A stretch of 64,000 bases of DNA from an uncultured Collinsella sp. (GTDB lineage Bacteria; Actinomycetota; Coriobacteriia; Coriobacteriales; Coriobacteriaceae). Below the pieces are notes generated by a model that made no database searches, was not told where the DNA came from, and saw nothing but the letters and a program-made list of their open reading frames with translations. Of this stretch, positions 28,405-36,981 are shown in pieces. The translations under genes were made by a program, and so were the position numbers. The number at the start of each line of letters is the position of its first letter. Position 1 is the first letter of the stretch. Location of the stretch: assembly GCA_900550415.1 (NCBI GenBank), contig URSO01000002.1, positions 1-64,000 of the forward strand, read 5' to 3'.

Positions 28405-28444
28405 GTTGGTTGCTTGGATGTAGGGGTCAGTGGAAGGCAAGTGC

Positions 28445-28846
28445 CTACAGGCGATCCTTGTTCTCGGCTTGAACGGCGTGAGCCTGCTGAACAAAGAACA
28501 GGTCGTACACCACGATGACAAAGGCGCCACAGTTGATGGCGTCGCCGCCAAACGCGGGAAGCGTGAGCACGGCCTGCGCAATCGTGGCGATTGCGGCGAC
28601 GATGCCGAGCTTAAACGCGCCATCCACCTGCGAAGGCTTGTTGGCGCCCTTGATGCCCGCAACACCTGCGGCAAGATCGACAAGACCCTTGATGACAAGT
28701 ACGGCCGCGGCGAGCATGGCGTTCGGCCCGTACGTGGAATCGAGACTGCCTCGGGCGATGCCGACGCCGGCGATGACGAGGCTGGCGATGCCCAAAACAA
28801 AGTAAATGAGGGCAAGGATTTTGAGTGTCTTGCGAGCGTAGCTCAT
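28445..28846 (-). CDS. Small four-TM membrane protein, unknown function
   Basis: 133 aa, starting MSYARKTLKILALIYFVLGI, with four hydrophobic helices separated by short Gly-rich loops (GVGIARGS, GIKGANKPS) and a polar C-terminus. AAAGGA sits 6 nt before ATG 28846; the frame remains open upstream but without a binding site. I do not recognise a named family; the fold resembles small DUF4064/Tim44-like membrane proteins only in general layout. It is convergent with rlmA. Confidence 0.65.
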   Translation of the reverse strand: MSYARKTLKILALIYFVLGIASLVIAGVGIARGSLDSTYGPNAMLAAAVLVIKGLVDLAAGVAGIKGANKPSQVDGAFKLGIVAAIATIAQAVLTLPAFGGDAINCGAFVIVVYDLFFVQQAHAVQAENKDRL

Positions 28847-29075
28847 GGCTGGATCCTTTCGATACGAGTACGGCCGATCTGGCGTACCCCCTGTGCTGCA
28901 CATATGGTGAAGCACATTGTAGTTCAACGCGGCGGCGCATGCGTCTGAAAGCGCTTTAGGCCTGCGCACCTCAACCTTTCAAAAAGGAAAGCTGGGCGTA
29001 AGTCAAATCGATGGCAGCTCATGTACGGCGCTGCGATGATGAAGGCGTAACAAGGAGTTGGTCTAAGGAGGAGCC

Positions 29076-29219
29076 ATGATGTACGGAACAGGGCAAGTGC
29101 GCGAGCCGCGGTCGTTGGGAAGGCGCATGAGCGATTCCGTGATCGCTGCCGTATGCACGGGATTGATGGCGGTGCTTTGCATTGGGATGCTGTGGACCAT
29201 GTCGCGTGTGGGACAATAG
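29076..29219 (+). CDS. 47-aa single-helix membrane peptide
   Basis: A very strong ribosome binding site (AAGGAGGAG) lies 3-11 nt before ATG 29076. The peptide has a basic N-terminus (GQVREPRSLGRRMSDSV), one hydrophobic helix (IAAVCTGLMAVLCIGMLWTM) and a short tail ending SRVGQ. It would be inserted with the N-terminus in the cytoplasm. It lies 63 bp upstream of rsmJ. The function is unknown; the combination of binding site and helix makes it a credible small gene. Confidence 0.6.
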   Translation: MMYGTGQVREPRSLGRRMSDSVIAAVCTGLMAVLCIGMLWTMSRVGQ

Positions 29220-29282
29220 CGGACGGTTGGGTGCCAACTGAGGTGGCGCTCACGTATTCGTTTTGCTTGCTAAGGAGTGTCC

Positions 29283-29987
29283 ATGGGCGTCGTCGATCCC
29301 TTTTCTGTTGCTCGGGCTGCTGGGCTCGAGCTCGTGCGGACGTCCGAGGGCCTCACGCTCACCGATGGCACGATGGGGCTGCGTGCCGATTTTGGCCGCA
29401 TGCTTCCGCGGCTCAAGCAGGGTCGTCTGCAGCAAGAGCTGCTGGTGAAGGCTGCGCGCACAAAGGGCGTCGAGCGCCCATGGGCGATTGACGCCACGGC
29501 AGGCTTTGGCGAGGATTCGCTGCTGCTGGCGGCAGCGGGCTTTACCGTCGATCTGTATGAGCAGGATTGCGTGATCGCGGCGCTCCTCAAGGATGCTTTG
29601 GATCGCGCGGCAGATGATCCGGCGCTTGCGACAGCCGTGGCGCGCATGCGCTTACATGCGGGCAAGGACAGCATTGCCGGCCTTCGCCATACAGCTGAGC
29701 TGATCGGGCAGGGCGAGCTCACCGCTCCCGACGTGGTGTATCTGGACCCCATGTTTCCCGAGCGCACCAAGAGCGCGGCGGTGAAAAAGAAGTTCCAACT
29801 CTTGCACCATCTGGAACAGCCGTGTGCCGATGAGGAGACGCTGGTCGAAGCTGCGCTTGCGGTGCGGCCGCGCAAGGTCGTTATCAAACGGCCGGTGAAG
29901 GGGCCGCTGCTTGCCGGCGTCAAGCCGAGCTATCAACTTGCGGGCAAGGCCGTTCGTTACGATGTTTTGGTGCCGCCTCGCCCGTAG
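29283..29987 (+). CDS. rsmJ: 16S rRNA (guanine1516-N2)-methyltransferase
   Basis: A 234-aa methyltransferase with RsmJ signatures: LTDGTMGLRADFGRMLPRLK, then LLVKAARTKG, SAM motif I AIDATAGFGEDSLLLAAAG (about residues 70-88) and the catalytic D-P-M-F-P segment YLDPMFPERTKSAAVKKK. It methylates N2 of G1516 (E. coli numbering) in the 30S subunit. AAGGAG is 5 nt before ATG 29283; an in-frame GTG at 29277 overlaps that site and is rejected. Confidence 0.88.
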   Translation: MGVVDPFSVARAAGLELVRTSEGLTLTDGTMGLRADFGRMLPRLKQGRLQQELLVKAARTKGVERPWAIDATAGFGEDSLLLAAAGFTVDLYEQDCVIAALLKDALDRAADDPALATAVARMRLHAGKDSIAGLRHTAELIGQGELTAPDVVYLDPMFPERTKSAAVKKKFQLLHHLEQPCADEETLVEAALAVRPRKVVIKRPVKGPLLAGVKPSYQLAGKAVRYDVLVPPRP

Positions 29988-30022
29988 CTTGCGCTTCGCC
30001 AGCCATCGTGCCGATGCGAGGT

Positions 30023-30319
30023 CTATTTCCAAGGGTGTGACGTCAGATGCCATCCGCCGCAGTATTCGCATTTGTAGCAGGCTAAACCGCGTCGTCCGCG
30101 GTTTTCGCAGTCGGCCATAACGGCCTCGGCCTCGGCGCGTGTGTCGTACCGGTTTTTGCGCTCGCACGACTTATAGCGCCAAGCCTCATCGCGCTCGGCG
30201 TCCAGGGCGTCGCGGCGCTCGTCCTCGCGCGCAAACAGGTCGCTCATATTGCCGCCGGTGGCAGCGCCCAAAAACTCGCTTTTGGCCTTTGACCAGGCGG
30301 CTCGCTTCTTGCTCCCCAT
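30023..30319 (-). CDS. Small Cys-rich, probably zinc-binding protein
   Basis: 98 aa, highly charged. The N-terminal two thirds is Arg/Glu/Asp-rich and probably helical (LFAREDERRDALDAERDEAW). The C-terminal third carries a C-x2-C-type knuckle, CYKCEYCGGWHLT, with another Cys in MADCENRGRRG. This looks like a compact zinc ribbon, but no named family is recognised. ATG 30319 with GAGAGGG upstream is preferred to ATG 30352. It is divergent from the GNAT gene across a region containing a 9-bp dyad. Confidence 0.6.
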   Translation of the reverse strand: MGSKKRAAWSKAKSEFLGAATGGNMSDLFAREDERRDALDAERDEAWRYKSCERKNRYDTRAEAEAVMADCENRGRRGLACYKCEYCGGWHLTSHPWK

Positions 30320-30342
30320 CTGCTTCGCACCCTCTCCAAACG

Positions 30343-30374
30343 TTGGTATCATTGCTCAATCAAAGTGATACCAA
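30343..30374. promoter_or_regulatory. 9-bp dyad between divergent genes
   Basis: TTGGTATCA (30343-30351) and TGATACCAA (30366-30374) are perfectly inverted with a 14-bp spacer, centred between the zinc-protein and GNAT genes. Operator or shared promoter element is inferred; no cognate regulator is adjacent. Confidence 0.45.
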
Positions 30375-30392
30375 TAAACGTGAGGTCGCCGC

Positions 30393-30884
30393 GTGATGAT
30401 CAGAAAAACCCTCGATACCGACATTCCCGCCGTCATGGCTACCTATGACGCGGCTCGTGCCTTTATGCGCGCGCATGGCAACGCCACGCAGTGGCCCGAG
30501 GGCACGCCTTCGGTCGAGCAGGTGGCTGCCGATATCGCCGCCGGTGGCAGCTATGTGTGCGAAGTCGACGGTCGCGTGGTGGCGACGTTTGCCTTTTTAC
30601 CGGGTCCGGACGAGTGCTATGACGTCATCGAGGATGGCGCCTGGCGCAGCGACGCTCCATACCATGTGCTGCATCGCGTGGCGTCGGACGGCACCACGCA
30701 TGGCGTCGCTGCTGCGATGTTTGCCTTTGCCAAGGAACGCACCGACCATCTGCGTATCGACACGCACCAAGACAATCTGCCCATGCAGGGCGCCATCACC
30801 AAGGCCGGGTTTAAGCGCGCCGGTATCGTATATGTGTCGGACGGTACGCCGCGTGTCGCGTTTGATTGGCTGCGCGAGGTGTAG
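30393..30884 (+). CDS. GNAT family N-acetyltransferase
   Basis: 163 aa with the GNAT fold: MIRKTLDTDIPAVMATYDAA at the N-terminus, strand 4 GRVVATFAFLPG, the acetyl-CoA-binding region around HRVASDGTTHGVAAAMFAFA and a C-terminal LPMQGAITKAGFKRAGIVY that matches RimI-like members. Either GTG 30393 or ATG 30396 can start it (GAGG upstream suits both). It acetylates an unknown amine. A terminator follows at 30918. Confidence 0.82.
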   Translation: MMIRKTLDTDIPAVMATYDAARAFMRAHGNATQWPEGTPSVEQVAADIAAGGSYVCEVDGRVVATFAFLPGPDECYDVIEDGAWRSDAPYHVLHRVASDGTTHGVAAAMFAFAKERTDHLRIDTHQDNLPMQGAITKAGFKRAGIVYVSDGTPRVAFDWLREV

Positions 30885-30917
30885 GAGCCAAGGTACGTAT
30901 CATCACCCAGCTCAAAT

Positions 30918-30946
30918 AAAAAATGGCCTCGAGTGGGGCCATTTTT
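30918..30946 (+). terminator. Terminator after the GNAT gene
   Basis: AAAAATGGCC and GGCCATTTTT arms around TCGAGTGG give a classic stem with T5. Confidence 0.88.
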
Positions 30947-30980
30947 GGTAAAACGCGTCGTTGTGGGGCTCGCGTTGTCA

Positions 30981-31118
30981 CCGCCCAGATGAGTCCGGGC
31001 GGACAAAAAGGGGAGGTGCCGGCTTTCGCAAGGCGCGAACCTACGAAAATCGCCGCGCGGCAACGCAGGGCGATGAGCTCGGTCGGGGGATAGGGCCCGC
31101 TTCGCCCGCCGGCCCGTA
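30981..31118 (+). other. G+C-rich structured leader upstream of the TetM-like gene
   Basis: This gene-free stretch between the GNAT terminator and the TetM-like gene contains several nested stems: CCGCCC/GGGCGG (30981-31002), an AGGTGCC...AACCT region, and ATCGCC-GCG...CGC-GGCGAT (31049-31074), followed by a G- and C-run-rich segment. There is no ORF with a binding site. A regulatory leader or small RNA is inferred. I cannot match it to a riboswitch class by eye. Confidence 0.4.
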
Positions 31119-31189
31119 AATTGTATCATCCAGTGTGGAACGAGGATGCCCGTTGCCGCGTGCGATGGGCTTGTAATAAGAGGAGAGCC

Positions 31190-33193
31190 ATGTCGAAGCA
31201 AGCGGTCGTTGGAATCTTGGCACATGTCGATGCCGGCAAGACCACGCTGGCCGAGGCTATGCTGTTCAACGCGGGCCGCATTCGCAAACGCGGCCGTGTG
31301 GACGATGGCGATTCTCACCTGGACACTAACACGATCGAGCGCGAGCGTGGCATCACGATTTTCTCGTCGCAGGCCGTGCTCGACCACGACGATACCCACG
31401 TCATGCTCGTGGATGCACCCGGCCACGTCGATTTTTCGGCCGAGGCGGAGCGCACACTGCGCGCGCTCGACTACGCGATTTTGGTTGTGGGCGCCAACGA
31501 TGGCGTGCAGGGGCACACCGAAACCCTGTGGCGCCTGCTTGCGCGCTATGACATTCCGACGTTCATCTATATCAACAAAATCGATTTGGAGAATCCCGGC
31601 CGCGATGTTTTGCTGGCACAACTCGGGCAGCGTCTTTCCGAGGGCTGCCTGAATGCCAACGAACTGCTGGCGGGCGGTGCCGTTCAGGAGGATGCTGCTG
31701 CGTTGGACGAGGCGGCGCTCGAGGAGTTTCTTGAAGCGGGTGAGCTTTCCGTCGCAACGCTGTCGCGCATGGTTGCCGAGCGCAAGCTCTTTCCCTGCTT
31801 TGCCGGCTCGGCGCTCAAGGACCAAGGCGTGGACGAGTTGCTGGACGGCATATGCGCGCTGATGCGTGAACAGGCGTGGCTCCCGGAGTTCGCCGCGCGC
31901 GTCTATCGCGTCAGCCGCGGCGATCGCGGCGAGCGCTTGGCTTGGGTAAAAGTGACCGGCGGCACGCTGCATGCAAAGCAGATGATCGAGGGGCGCTCCG
32001 GTGCCGAGGCGTGGGAGCAAAAGGTCGATCAGGTGCGCATCTATAACGGAGAGAAGTACGAGCTTGCCCAGGAAGTTGCCGCTGGCGGTATTTGTGCCGT
32101 GACGGGTCTTGCGCACGTTCGCCCGGGGGATGCCTTGGGTGCGGAGCCCGGGTGCGATGCGCCCGTCATTGCGCCGGTCCTTACCTATACGGTGCTCCCG
32201 GGCGAACATGATGCCCATGCGGTGTTTAAAGCGCTGACTGAGCTGGCGGACGAAGACCCCATGCTCGGCGTAAGCTGGAATACGCATCTTGAGCAGATTC
32301 ACTTGCAGTTGATGGGCGCCGTGCAGCTCGAGGTCTTGCAGCGGGTATTGGCCGATCGCTTTGGCCTTACGATTGAGTTTGAGTCCGGCGGCATTCTCTA
32401 TAAGGAGACGATCTCGCAGCCGGTCGAGGGTGTGGGCCACTTTGAGCCACTGCGCCATTACGCCGAGGTGCACCTGCGCCTGGAGCCGCTGCCAGCGGGC
32501 TCGGGCGTGCAATTTGGTACCGTTGCCTCGACCGACGAGCTCGATCTTAACTGGCAGCGCCTGGCGCTCACCAACGCCATGGAGCGCGATCACCTGGGTG
32601 TGCTGACCGGCTCGCCCATTACCGATGTGCGCATTACGCTCACGGGCGGCCGCGCTCATGCCAAACACACCGAGGGCGGTGACTTTCGGCAGGCAACGTA
32701 CCGCGCGATTCGCCAGGGTTTGATGCAGGCGCGTGAGGCCGGCGCGGCGGTGCTGTTGGAGCCGTGCTACCACTTTGAGCTCGAGGTGCCGGGAGATTGC
32801 GTGGGCAGGGCGCTTTCGGATGTCACGCGCATGGGCGCCGAGTACGAGCCGCCGGCGATGGCGGGCGACCGGGCGAAGCTTGTGGGTCGCGTGCCAGCAT
32901 CCGAGATACAGGATTATGCGCTGGAGGTGGCTGCCTACACGAGCGGCCGCGGACATCTGTACCTGGAGTTCGCCGGTTATGCGGCATGCCATGATGCCGA
33001 GCGCGTCATCGAGGCGGCCGCCTACGAGCCCGAGGCCGATCTGCCCAACACGCCCGATTCGGTCTTTTGCGCCCACGGCGCCGGCTATACGGTCAAATGG
33101 TACGACGTGCCCGCCGCGGCACACGTAAAGATCGATCCCGCCACCTTCCGCCCCTATCGCCCCGCCGACGCGGAATTTTTCGGCCACATGTGA
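31190..33193 (+). CDS. TetM/TetO-like translational GTPase (ribosome-protection type)
   Basis: A 667-aa EF-G-like GTPase: G1 AHVDAGKTTLAEAML (residues 11-25), switch I ERERGITIFSSQAV, G3 DAPGHVDFSAEAERT, G4 NKIDLENPG. The overall length and start (no EF-G insert) fit the TetM/O/W family, which dislodges tetracycline from the ribosome. Divergence from TetM cannot be measured here, so it may be a chromosomal paralogue that does not confer resistance. ATG 31190 follows AGGAGA; the frame is open further upstream without a site. Its final codons are ATG-TGA inside palindrome P1. A structured leader precedes it. Confidence 0.78.
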   Translation: MSKQAVVGILAHVDAGKTTLAEAMLFNAGRIRKRGRVDDGDSHLDTNTIERERGITIFSSQAVLDHDDTHVMLVDAPGHVDFSAEAERTLRALDYAILVVGANDGVQGHTETLWRLLARYDIPTFIYINKIDLENPGRDVLLAQLGQRLSEGCLNANELLAGGAVQEDAAALDEAALEEFLEAGELSVATLSRMVAERKLFPCFAGSALKDQGVDELLDGICALMREQAWLPEFAARVYRVSRGDRGERLAWVKVTGGTLHAKQMIEGRSGAEAWEQKVDQVRIYNGEKYELAQEVAAGGICAVTGLAHVRPGDALGAEPGCDAPVIAPVLTYTVLPGEHDAHAVFKALTELADEDPMLGVSWNTHLEQIHLQLMGAVQLEVLQRVLADRFGLTIEFESGGILYKETISQPVEGVGHFEPLRHYAEVHLRLEPLPAGSGVQFGTVASTDELDLNWQRLALTNAMERDHLGVLTGSPITDVRITLTGGRAHAKHTEGGDFRQATYRAIRQGLMQAREAGAAVLLEPCYHFELEVPGDCVGRALSDVTRMGAEYEPPAMAGDRAKLVGRVPASEIQDYALEVAAYTSGRGHLYLEFAGYAACHDAERVIEAAAYEPEADLPNTPDSVFCAHGAGYTVKWYDVPAAAHVKIDPATFRPYRPADAEFFGHM

Positions 33194-33218
33194 CAAAGGG
33201 ACAGCTCCTTTGTCACAT
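33188..33218. repeat. Palindrome P1 (ATGTGACAAAGGG family)
   Basis: Inverted arms ATGTGACAAAGG and CCTTTGTCACAT around GACAGCT. The stop codon TGA of the TetM-like gene (33191-33193) is part of the left arm. Confidence 0.9.
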
Positions 33219-33220
33219 TC

Positions 33221-33253
33221 AGTTGGTATAACTCGGTATAAGTTGGTATAACT
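33221..33253 (+). promoter_or_regulatory. Three 10-bp-phased GGTATAA repeats before ATPase 1
   Basis: GGTATAA occurs at 33225, 33235 and 33245, exactly one helical turn apart. The outer two sit in identical AGTTGGTATAACT boxes. The block ends 33 bp before ATPase 1. Phased direct repeats on one DNA face suggest cooperative protein binding. A similar triple repeat precedes ATPase 2 (38105-38134). Confidence 0.6.
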
Positions 33254-33286
33254 ATTGCTAGCCTTTGCCAATCCGAGGAGGCCGAC

Positions 33287-34399
33287 ATGAATCCAAATCC
33301 CTTTAAGCCAACGGCTGGTAAGCGGCCTCCGATGCTCATCGGTCGCGAGTCGGTCATCGAAGATTTTGAGGAGGGGCTCGATAACGGTGCCGGAGCGCCG
33401 GGCAGACTCATGCTCATTACAGGAAACCGCGGCTGTGGCAAAACAGTTCTCCTGCGGGAGCTGCAACGTCTGGCCAGTGAGCGCGGATGGGCGGTTGTCT
33501 CCGATTCCGCTTCGCTTGGTTTATGCGACCGCTTGGCCGACGCACTCCGCTCGAATAAGCCCGTTGTGACGTCAATGGAGTTTGGCCCATCGTTTGGACG
33601 GATGTCGGTTGAGGCGGCGCGGGCAAAAGGCGAGACGTTGCGAGGGCTGGTCAACGAACGTCTCAAGAAACTCGGTCCAGGTAAGGGCATCCTGTTTGCG
33701 ATTGACGAGGCTCAATCGGCGTCTATTGAGGAGCTGGCGGCCCTTGCCGTTCTTTATCAGCAGGTGCTGGGAGATCAGGATGCCACGGGCTTGCCCGATA
33801 GCGACCAGCGCGGTCTTGCGCTGGTCTTTGCCGGCTTGCCCAGCATGGTTGACGATCTGCTCGAAGAGCCGAGCGTGACGTTTTTGCGACGTGCCCAGCA
33901 GCGTACGTTGGGGACGATTTCTTTGCCCAAGGTGCGCGATTCGTATATCCAGACGGTCGAGTGTGCCGGTCTTTGCGTTGATGCGGGAACGGCGGACCTT
34001 GCAGCGCACAAGAGCATGGGGCATCCCTATATGGTTCAGCTGGTGGGATATTACATGTGGCGGTCTGCTGTCCGGCGTGGCTCGCAAGTCATTGAAAGGC
34101 GCGATGTCGAGGATGGCCATGCGGATGCCGTCTCCGAGTTCTACGAAGCGGTTGACGCGCCTCTGTATTACGGACTGCGCACCCCACAGCGTCTCTTTAT
34201 CGAGGCCATGGCGGTTGACGAGGACAAGCCGACGCGCATGGCGGATATCATTGAGCGCTGCGACCGTACCCAGAGCTGGGCGAGTAAATATCGCGCAAGC
34301 CTGATTCGCGAGCGCGTCATCGAGGCTGCCGGATACGGTCTCGTCCGGTTTACCGTGCCCATGCTGAGCAAGTACATTCGCGATTGCGTTTTAATGTGA
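33287..34399 (+). CDS. Solitary AAA/STAND-like ATPase with C-terminal winged helix (ATPase 1)
   Basis: 370 aa. It starts MNPNPFKPTAGKRPPMLIGR, with Walker A TGNRGCGKTVLL near residues 44-55 and Walker B ILFAIDEAQSASIEELAAL. It also has an arginine-type sensor VTFLRRAQQRTLGTI and a C-terminal winged-helix region (MADIIERCDRTQSWASKYRA). This is the Orc/Cdc6-like archaeal-ATPase architecture found as stand-alone genes in Actinobacteria; the role is unknown. A strong AGGAGG precedes ATG 33287. It shares FLRRAQQ..LG.I with ATPase 2 at 36982. Its stop is ATG-TGA within palindrome P2, and palindrome P1 lies just upstream. Confidence 0.75.
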   Translation: MNPNPFKPTAGKRPPMLIGRESVIEDFEEGLDNGAGAPGRLMLITGNRGCGKTVLLRELQRLASERGWAVVSDSASLGLCDRLADALRSNKPVVTSMEFGPSFGRMSVEAARAKGETLRGLVNERLKKLGPGKGILFAIDEAQSASIEELAALAVLYQQVLGDQDATGLPDSDQRGLALVFAGLPSMVDDLLEEPSVTFLRRAQQRTLGTISLPKVRDSYIQTVECAGLCVDAGTADLAAHKSMGHPYMVQLVGYYMWRSAVRRGSQVIERRDVEDGHADAVSEFYEAVDAPLYYGLRTPQRLFIEAMAVDEDKPTRMADIIERCDRTQSWASKYRASLIRERVIEAAGYGLVRFTVPMLSKYIRDCVLM

Positions 34400-34425
34400 C
34401 AAAGGGACTGTCCCTTTGTCACATT
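34393..34425. repeat. Palindrome P2, perfect 33 bp
   Basis: A perfect palindrome: AATGTGACAAAGGGAC, central T, then its reverse complement. It contains the stop codon of ATPase 1 (34397-34399) and lies 21 bp before the class 2 UvrA gene. Confidence 0.92.
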
Positions 34426-34446
34426 CGATCAACAGGAAGGGGAGCG

Positions 34447-36939
34447 ATGGCGGTGTCGCAACAACCAAGCGCTATCGAGGTGCGTGGCGCGCGTGTCCAT
34501 AACCTTAAGGACATCGATATCGATATTCCGCTGGGAAAGCTGGTGGGTATTGCCGGCGTGTCGGGCTCGGGCAAGAGCTCGCTGGCGCTGGGTGTTTTGT
34601 ATGCCGAGGGCTCGCGCCGTTACCTGGAGGCGCTCAGCACCTATACCCGCCGTCGGCTGACGCAGGCAGAGCACGCTCAGGTGGACGAGGTGCTGCACGT
34701 GCCGGCGGCACTCGCATTGCATCAGCGCCCCAGTGTACCGGGCGTGCGCTCGACTTTTGGCACCATGACCGAGCTCAACAACAGTCTGCGTCTGCTCTTT
34801 AGCCGCTGCGCCCATCACGTGTGCCCGCATTGCGGGGCGCGTGTGGAGCCGAGCCTTAACGTGGCCGCGGGCCTGTCGCTCGCGTGCCCCGCATGCGGCC
34901 GCGAGTTCTATGCGCCGGGGGCCGAGGACCTTGCCTTTAACAGTGGCGGCGCGTGTCCTACCTGCGGAGGCACCGGCGTCATGCGCGAGGTGGACGAGGC
35001 GAGCCTGGTGCCCGACGAGTCAAAGACCATCAACGAGGGTGCGGTGCTTCCCTGGGGCACGCTGATGTGGGACCTGATGAAGCAGGTGGCCGGCGAGATG
35101 GGCGTGCGCACCGACGTGCCGTTTAGCCAGCTCACGCCTCAAGAGCGCGACATCGTGTTCCATGGCCCGGCAGTTAAGAAGCACATTCTCTACGTTCCCA
35201 AAAATGGCGAGGGCGCCACGCCGCTCGACTTTACCTATTACAACGCCGTCTATACCGTCGAGAATGCACTCGCCAAGGTTAAGGACGATAAGGGGCTCAA
35301 GCGCGTTGCGCGCTTTTTGCGCGAGGGACCGTGCCGCGATTGCGGCGGCACGCGTCTTTCCGACGCCGCGCGCCAGCCCCAGGTGCGCGGTATCAATCTG
35401 GCGCAGGCGGCAGCCATGACGTTGGGCGAGGCGATTGAGTGGGTGCGCGGGGTGCCCGCATCCTTGCCGACCGAGATGCGGCCCATGGCCGGGGACATCT
35501 GCGATTCGTTTTTGAGTACGGCCCGCCGCCTGGTCGACCTGGGCCTCGATTACCTTTCGCTCGACCGCGCCGGTGCCACGCTGTCTACGGGTGAGCGCCA
35601 GCGCGTGCAGCTTGCCCGCGTGGTGCGCAACCGATCGACGGGTGTGCTGTATGTGCTGGACGAGCCTTCGATCGGCTTGCATCCTGCCAATGTCGACGGC
35701 CTGGTGGGCGTAATGCGCGATCTGGTGGATGACGGCAACACCGTGGTTGTTGTCGACCACGACACGCGCGTGCTGGCAGAAGCCGACTATCTGGTCGAGA
35801 TGGGCCCCGTTGCGGGAGCAGGCGGCGGCCATGTAATCGCCGCCGGTACGGTAGACGAGGTCGAACAATCGCAGGGCAGCCGCATCGCGCCGTTCTTGCG
35901 CTCGGACCCCAAGCGTCTGCGCCCGCAGGTGGCTGACGACGAAATGTTCGACCTAGGCCATATCCGCATGGCGACCGATGCCATCCATACCGTCAAACCA
36001 CTCGAAGTCGATATCCCGCGCGGCCGCCTTGTCGCGGTGACGGGTGTTTCGGGTTCGGGCAAGACGACACTGGTGCTCGAGACGCTCATCCCGGCGCTCA
36101 AGGCACAGGCGGCCGGCGAGCGCCTGCCAAGGCACGTGCGTTGGGTCGATGCCGAGGGCATCGCGCGCGCCAACCTGATTGACGCCACGCCCATCGGCGC
36201 CAACGTACGCTCGACGGTAGCGACCTATGCCGACATCCATGATGAGCTGCGCCGCGCCTTCGCCCGTACGCCCGAGGCCAAGGCGGCAGGATATAAAGCG
36301 GGTGCCTTTAGCTACAACACTGGCGCTTTGCGTTGCCCCACGTGCGATGGCACGGGCTCGATATCACTTGACGTGCAGTTTTTGCCCGATGTCGAGATCG
36401 TCTGTCCTGCATGTCGCGGCTCGCGTTATGCAGACGCAGCCTCGCATATTCATCGCGAGGGCAAGGACGGCAGTCTGCTCACGTTGCCGCAGCTCATGGA
36501 CATGAGTGTGGACGAGGCCCTCGACGCCACGGTGGGACTCAAGAAAGTTCAGGCGCGCCTGCAGACCTTGCATGGCCTGGGTCTGGGCTACCTGACACTT
36601 GGCGAGCCCACGCCGGCGCTCTCGGGCGGCGAGGCGCAGCGACTTAAGCTTGCGAGCGAGATGGGCCGCGTGCAGGACGATGCCGTATTCGTGTTCGACG
36701 AGCCCACCATCGGCCTGCATCCGCTCGATGTTCAGGTACTGCTGAGCGTGTTTGACGGACTCGTTGCCAAGGGCGCCACGGTCATCGTGATCGAACACGA
36801 CCTCGACCTTATCCGTAACGCCGATTACGTGATCGACATGGGCCCGGGCGGCGGTGACGCAGGCGGACAAATCGTCTGCACCGGCACGCCGGATGACACT
36901 GCGGCCTGCTCCGCAAGCGTCACTGGCCGCTACCTCTAG
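34447..36939 (+). CDS. Class 2 UvrA-like ABC ATPase (drug-resistance/excinuclease subunit A2)
   Basis: 830 aa, shorter than UvrA1 (~940) because the UvrB-binding domain is reduced. Walker A sites are VSGSGKSSLALGVLYAEGS (~residues 38-56) and VSGSGKTTLVLETL (~535-548). Zinc clusters are CPHCGARV...CPACGREF and CPTCGGTG, with a second CPTCDGTG and CPACRGSRY. Signatures are LSTGERQRVQLARVV and LSGGEAQRLKLASE. UvrA2 proteins are linked to tolerance of DNA-intercalating drugs in producers and their relatives. GGAAGGGGAG precedes ATG 34447. It sits between palindromes P2 and P3 and between the two ATPase genes. Confidence 0.87.
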   Translation: MAVSQQPSAIEVRGARVHNLKDIDIDIPLGKLVGIAGVSGSGKSSLALGVLYAEGSRRYLEALSTYTRRRLTQAEHAQVDEVLHVPAALALHQRPSVPGVRSTFGTMTELNNSLRLLFSRCAHHVCPHCGARVEPSLNVAAGLSLACPACGREFYAPGAEDLAFNSGGACPTCGGTGVMREVDEASLVPDESKTINEGAVLPWGTLMWDLMKQVAGEMGVRTDVPFSQLTPQERDIVFHGPAVKKHILYVPKNGEGATPLDFTYYNAVYTVENALAKVKDDKGLKRVARFLREGPCRDCGGTRLSDAARQPQVRGINLAQAAAMTLGEAIEWVRGVPASLPTEMRPMAGDICDSFLSTARRLVDLGLDYLSLDRAGATLSTGERQRVQLARVVRNRSTGVLYVLDEPSIGLHPANVDGLVGVMRDLVDDGNTVVVVDHDTRVLAEADYLVEMGPVAGAGGGHVIAAGTVDEVEQSQGSRIAPFLRSDPKRLRPQVADDEMFDLGHIRMATDAIHTVKPLEVDIPRGRLVAVTGVSGSGKTTLVLETLIPALKAQAAGERLPRHVRWVDAEGIARANLIDATPIGANVRSTVATYADIHDELRRAFARTPEAKAAGYKAGAFSYNTGALRCPTCDGTGSISLDVQFLPDVEIVCPACRGSRYADAASHIHREGKDGSLLTLPQLMDMSVDEALDATVGLKKVQARLQTLHGLGLGYLTLGEPTPALSGGEAQRLKLASEMGRVQDDAVFVFDEPTIGLHPLDVQVLLSVFDGLVAKGATVIVIEHDLDLIRNADYVIDMGPGGGDAGGQIVCTGTPDDTAACSASVTGRYL

Positions 36940-36943
36940 CAGA

Positions 36944-36974
36944 ATGTGACAAAGGGACAGTCCCTTTGTCACAT
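36944..36974. repeat. Palindrome P3, perfect 31 bp
   Basis: ATGTGACAAAGGGAC, central A, then its reverse complement. It lies 4 bp after the UvrA stop and 7 bp before the convergent ATPase 2 stop, so it separates convergent genes. Confidence 0.92.
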
Positions 36975-36981
36975 CCGATGC

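Noticed and set aside
30981..31118. Assignment of the leader to RNase P, SRP RNA or c-di-GMP riboswitch
   Set aside because: The conserved sequence blocks of those RNAs could not be located, so only an unnamed structured leader is reported.
30617..33466. 949-codon minus-strand open frame across the GNAT tail, leader and TetM-like gene
   Set aside because: The product is low-complexity His/Arg/Leu-rich without domains, it crosses several real genes and palindrome P1, and it has no ribosome binding site.
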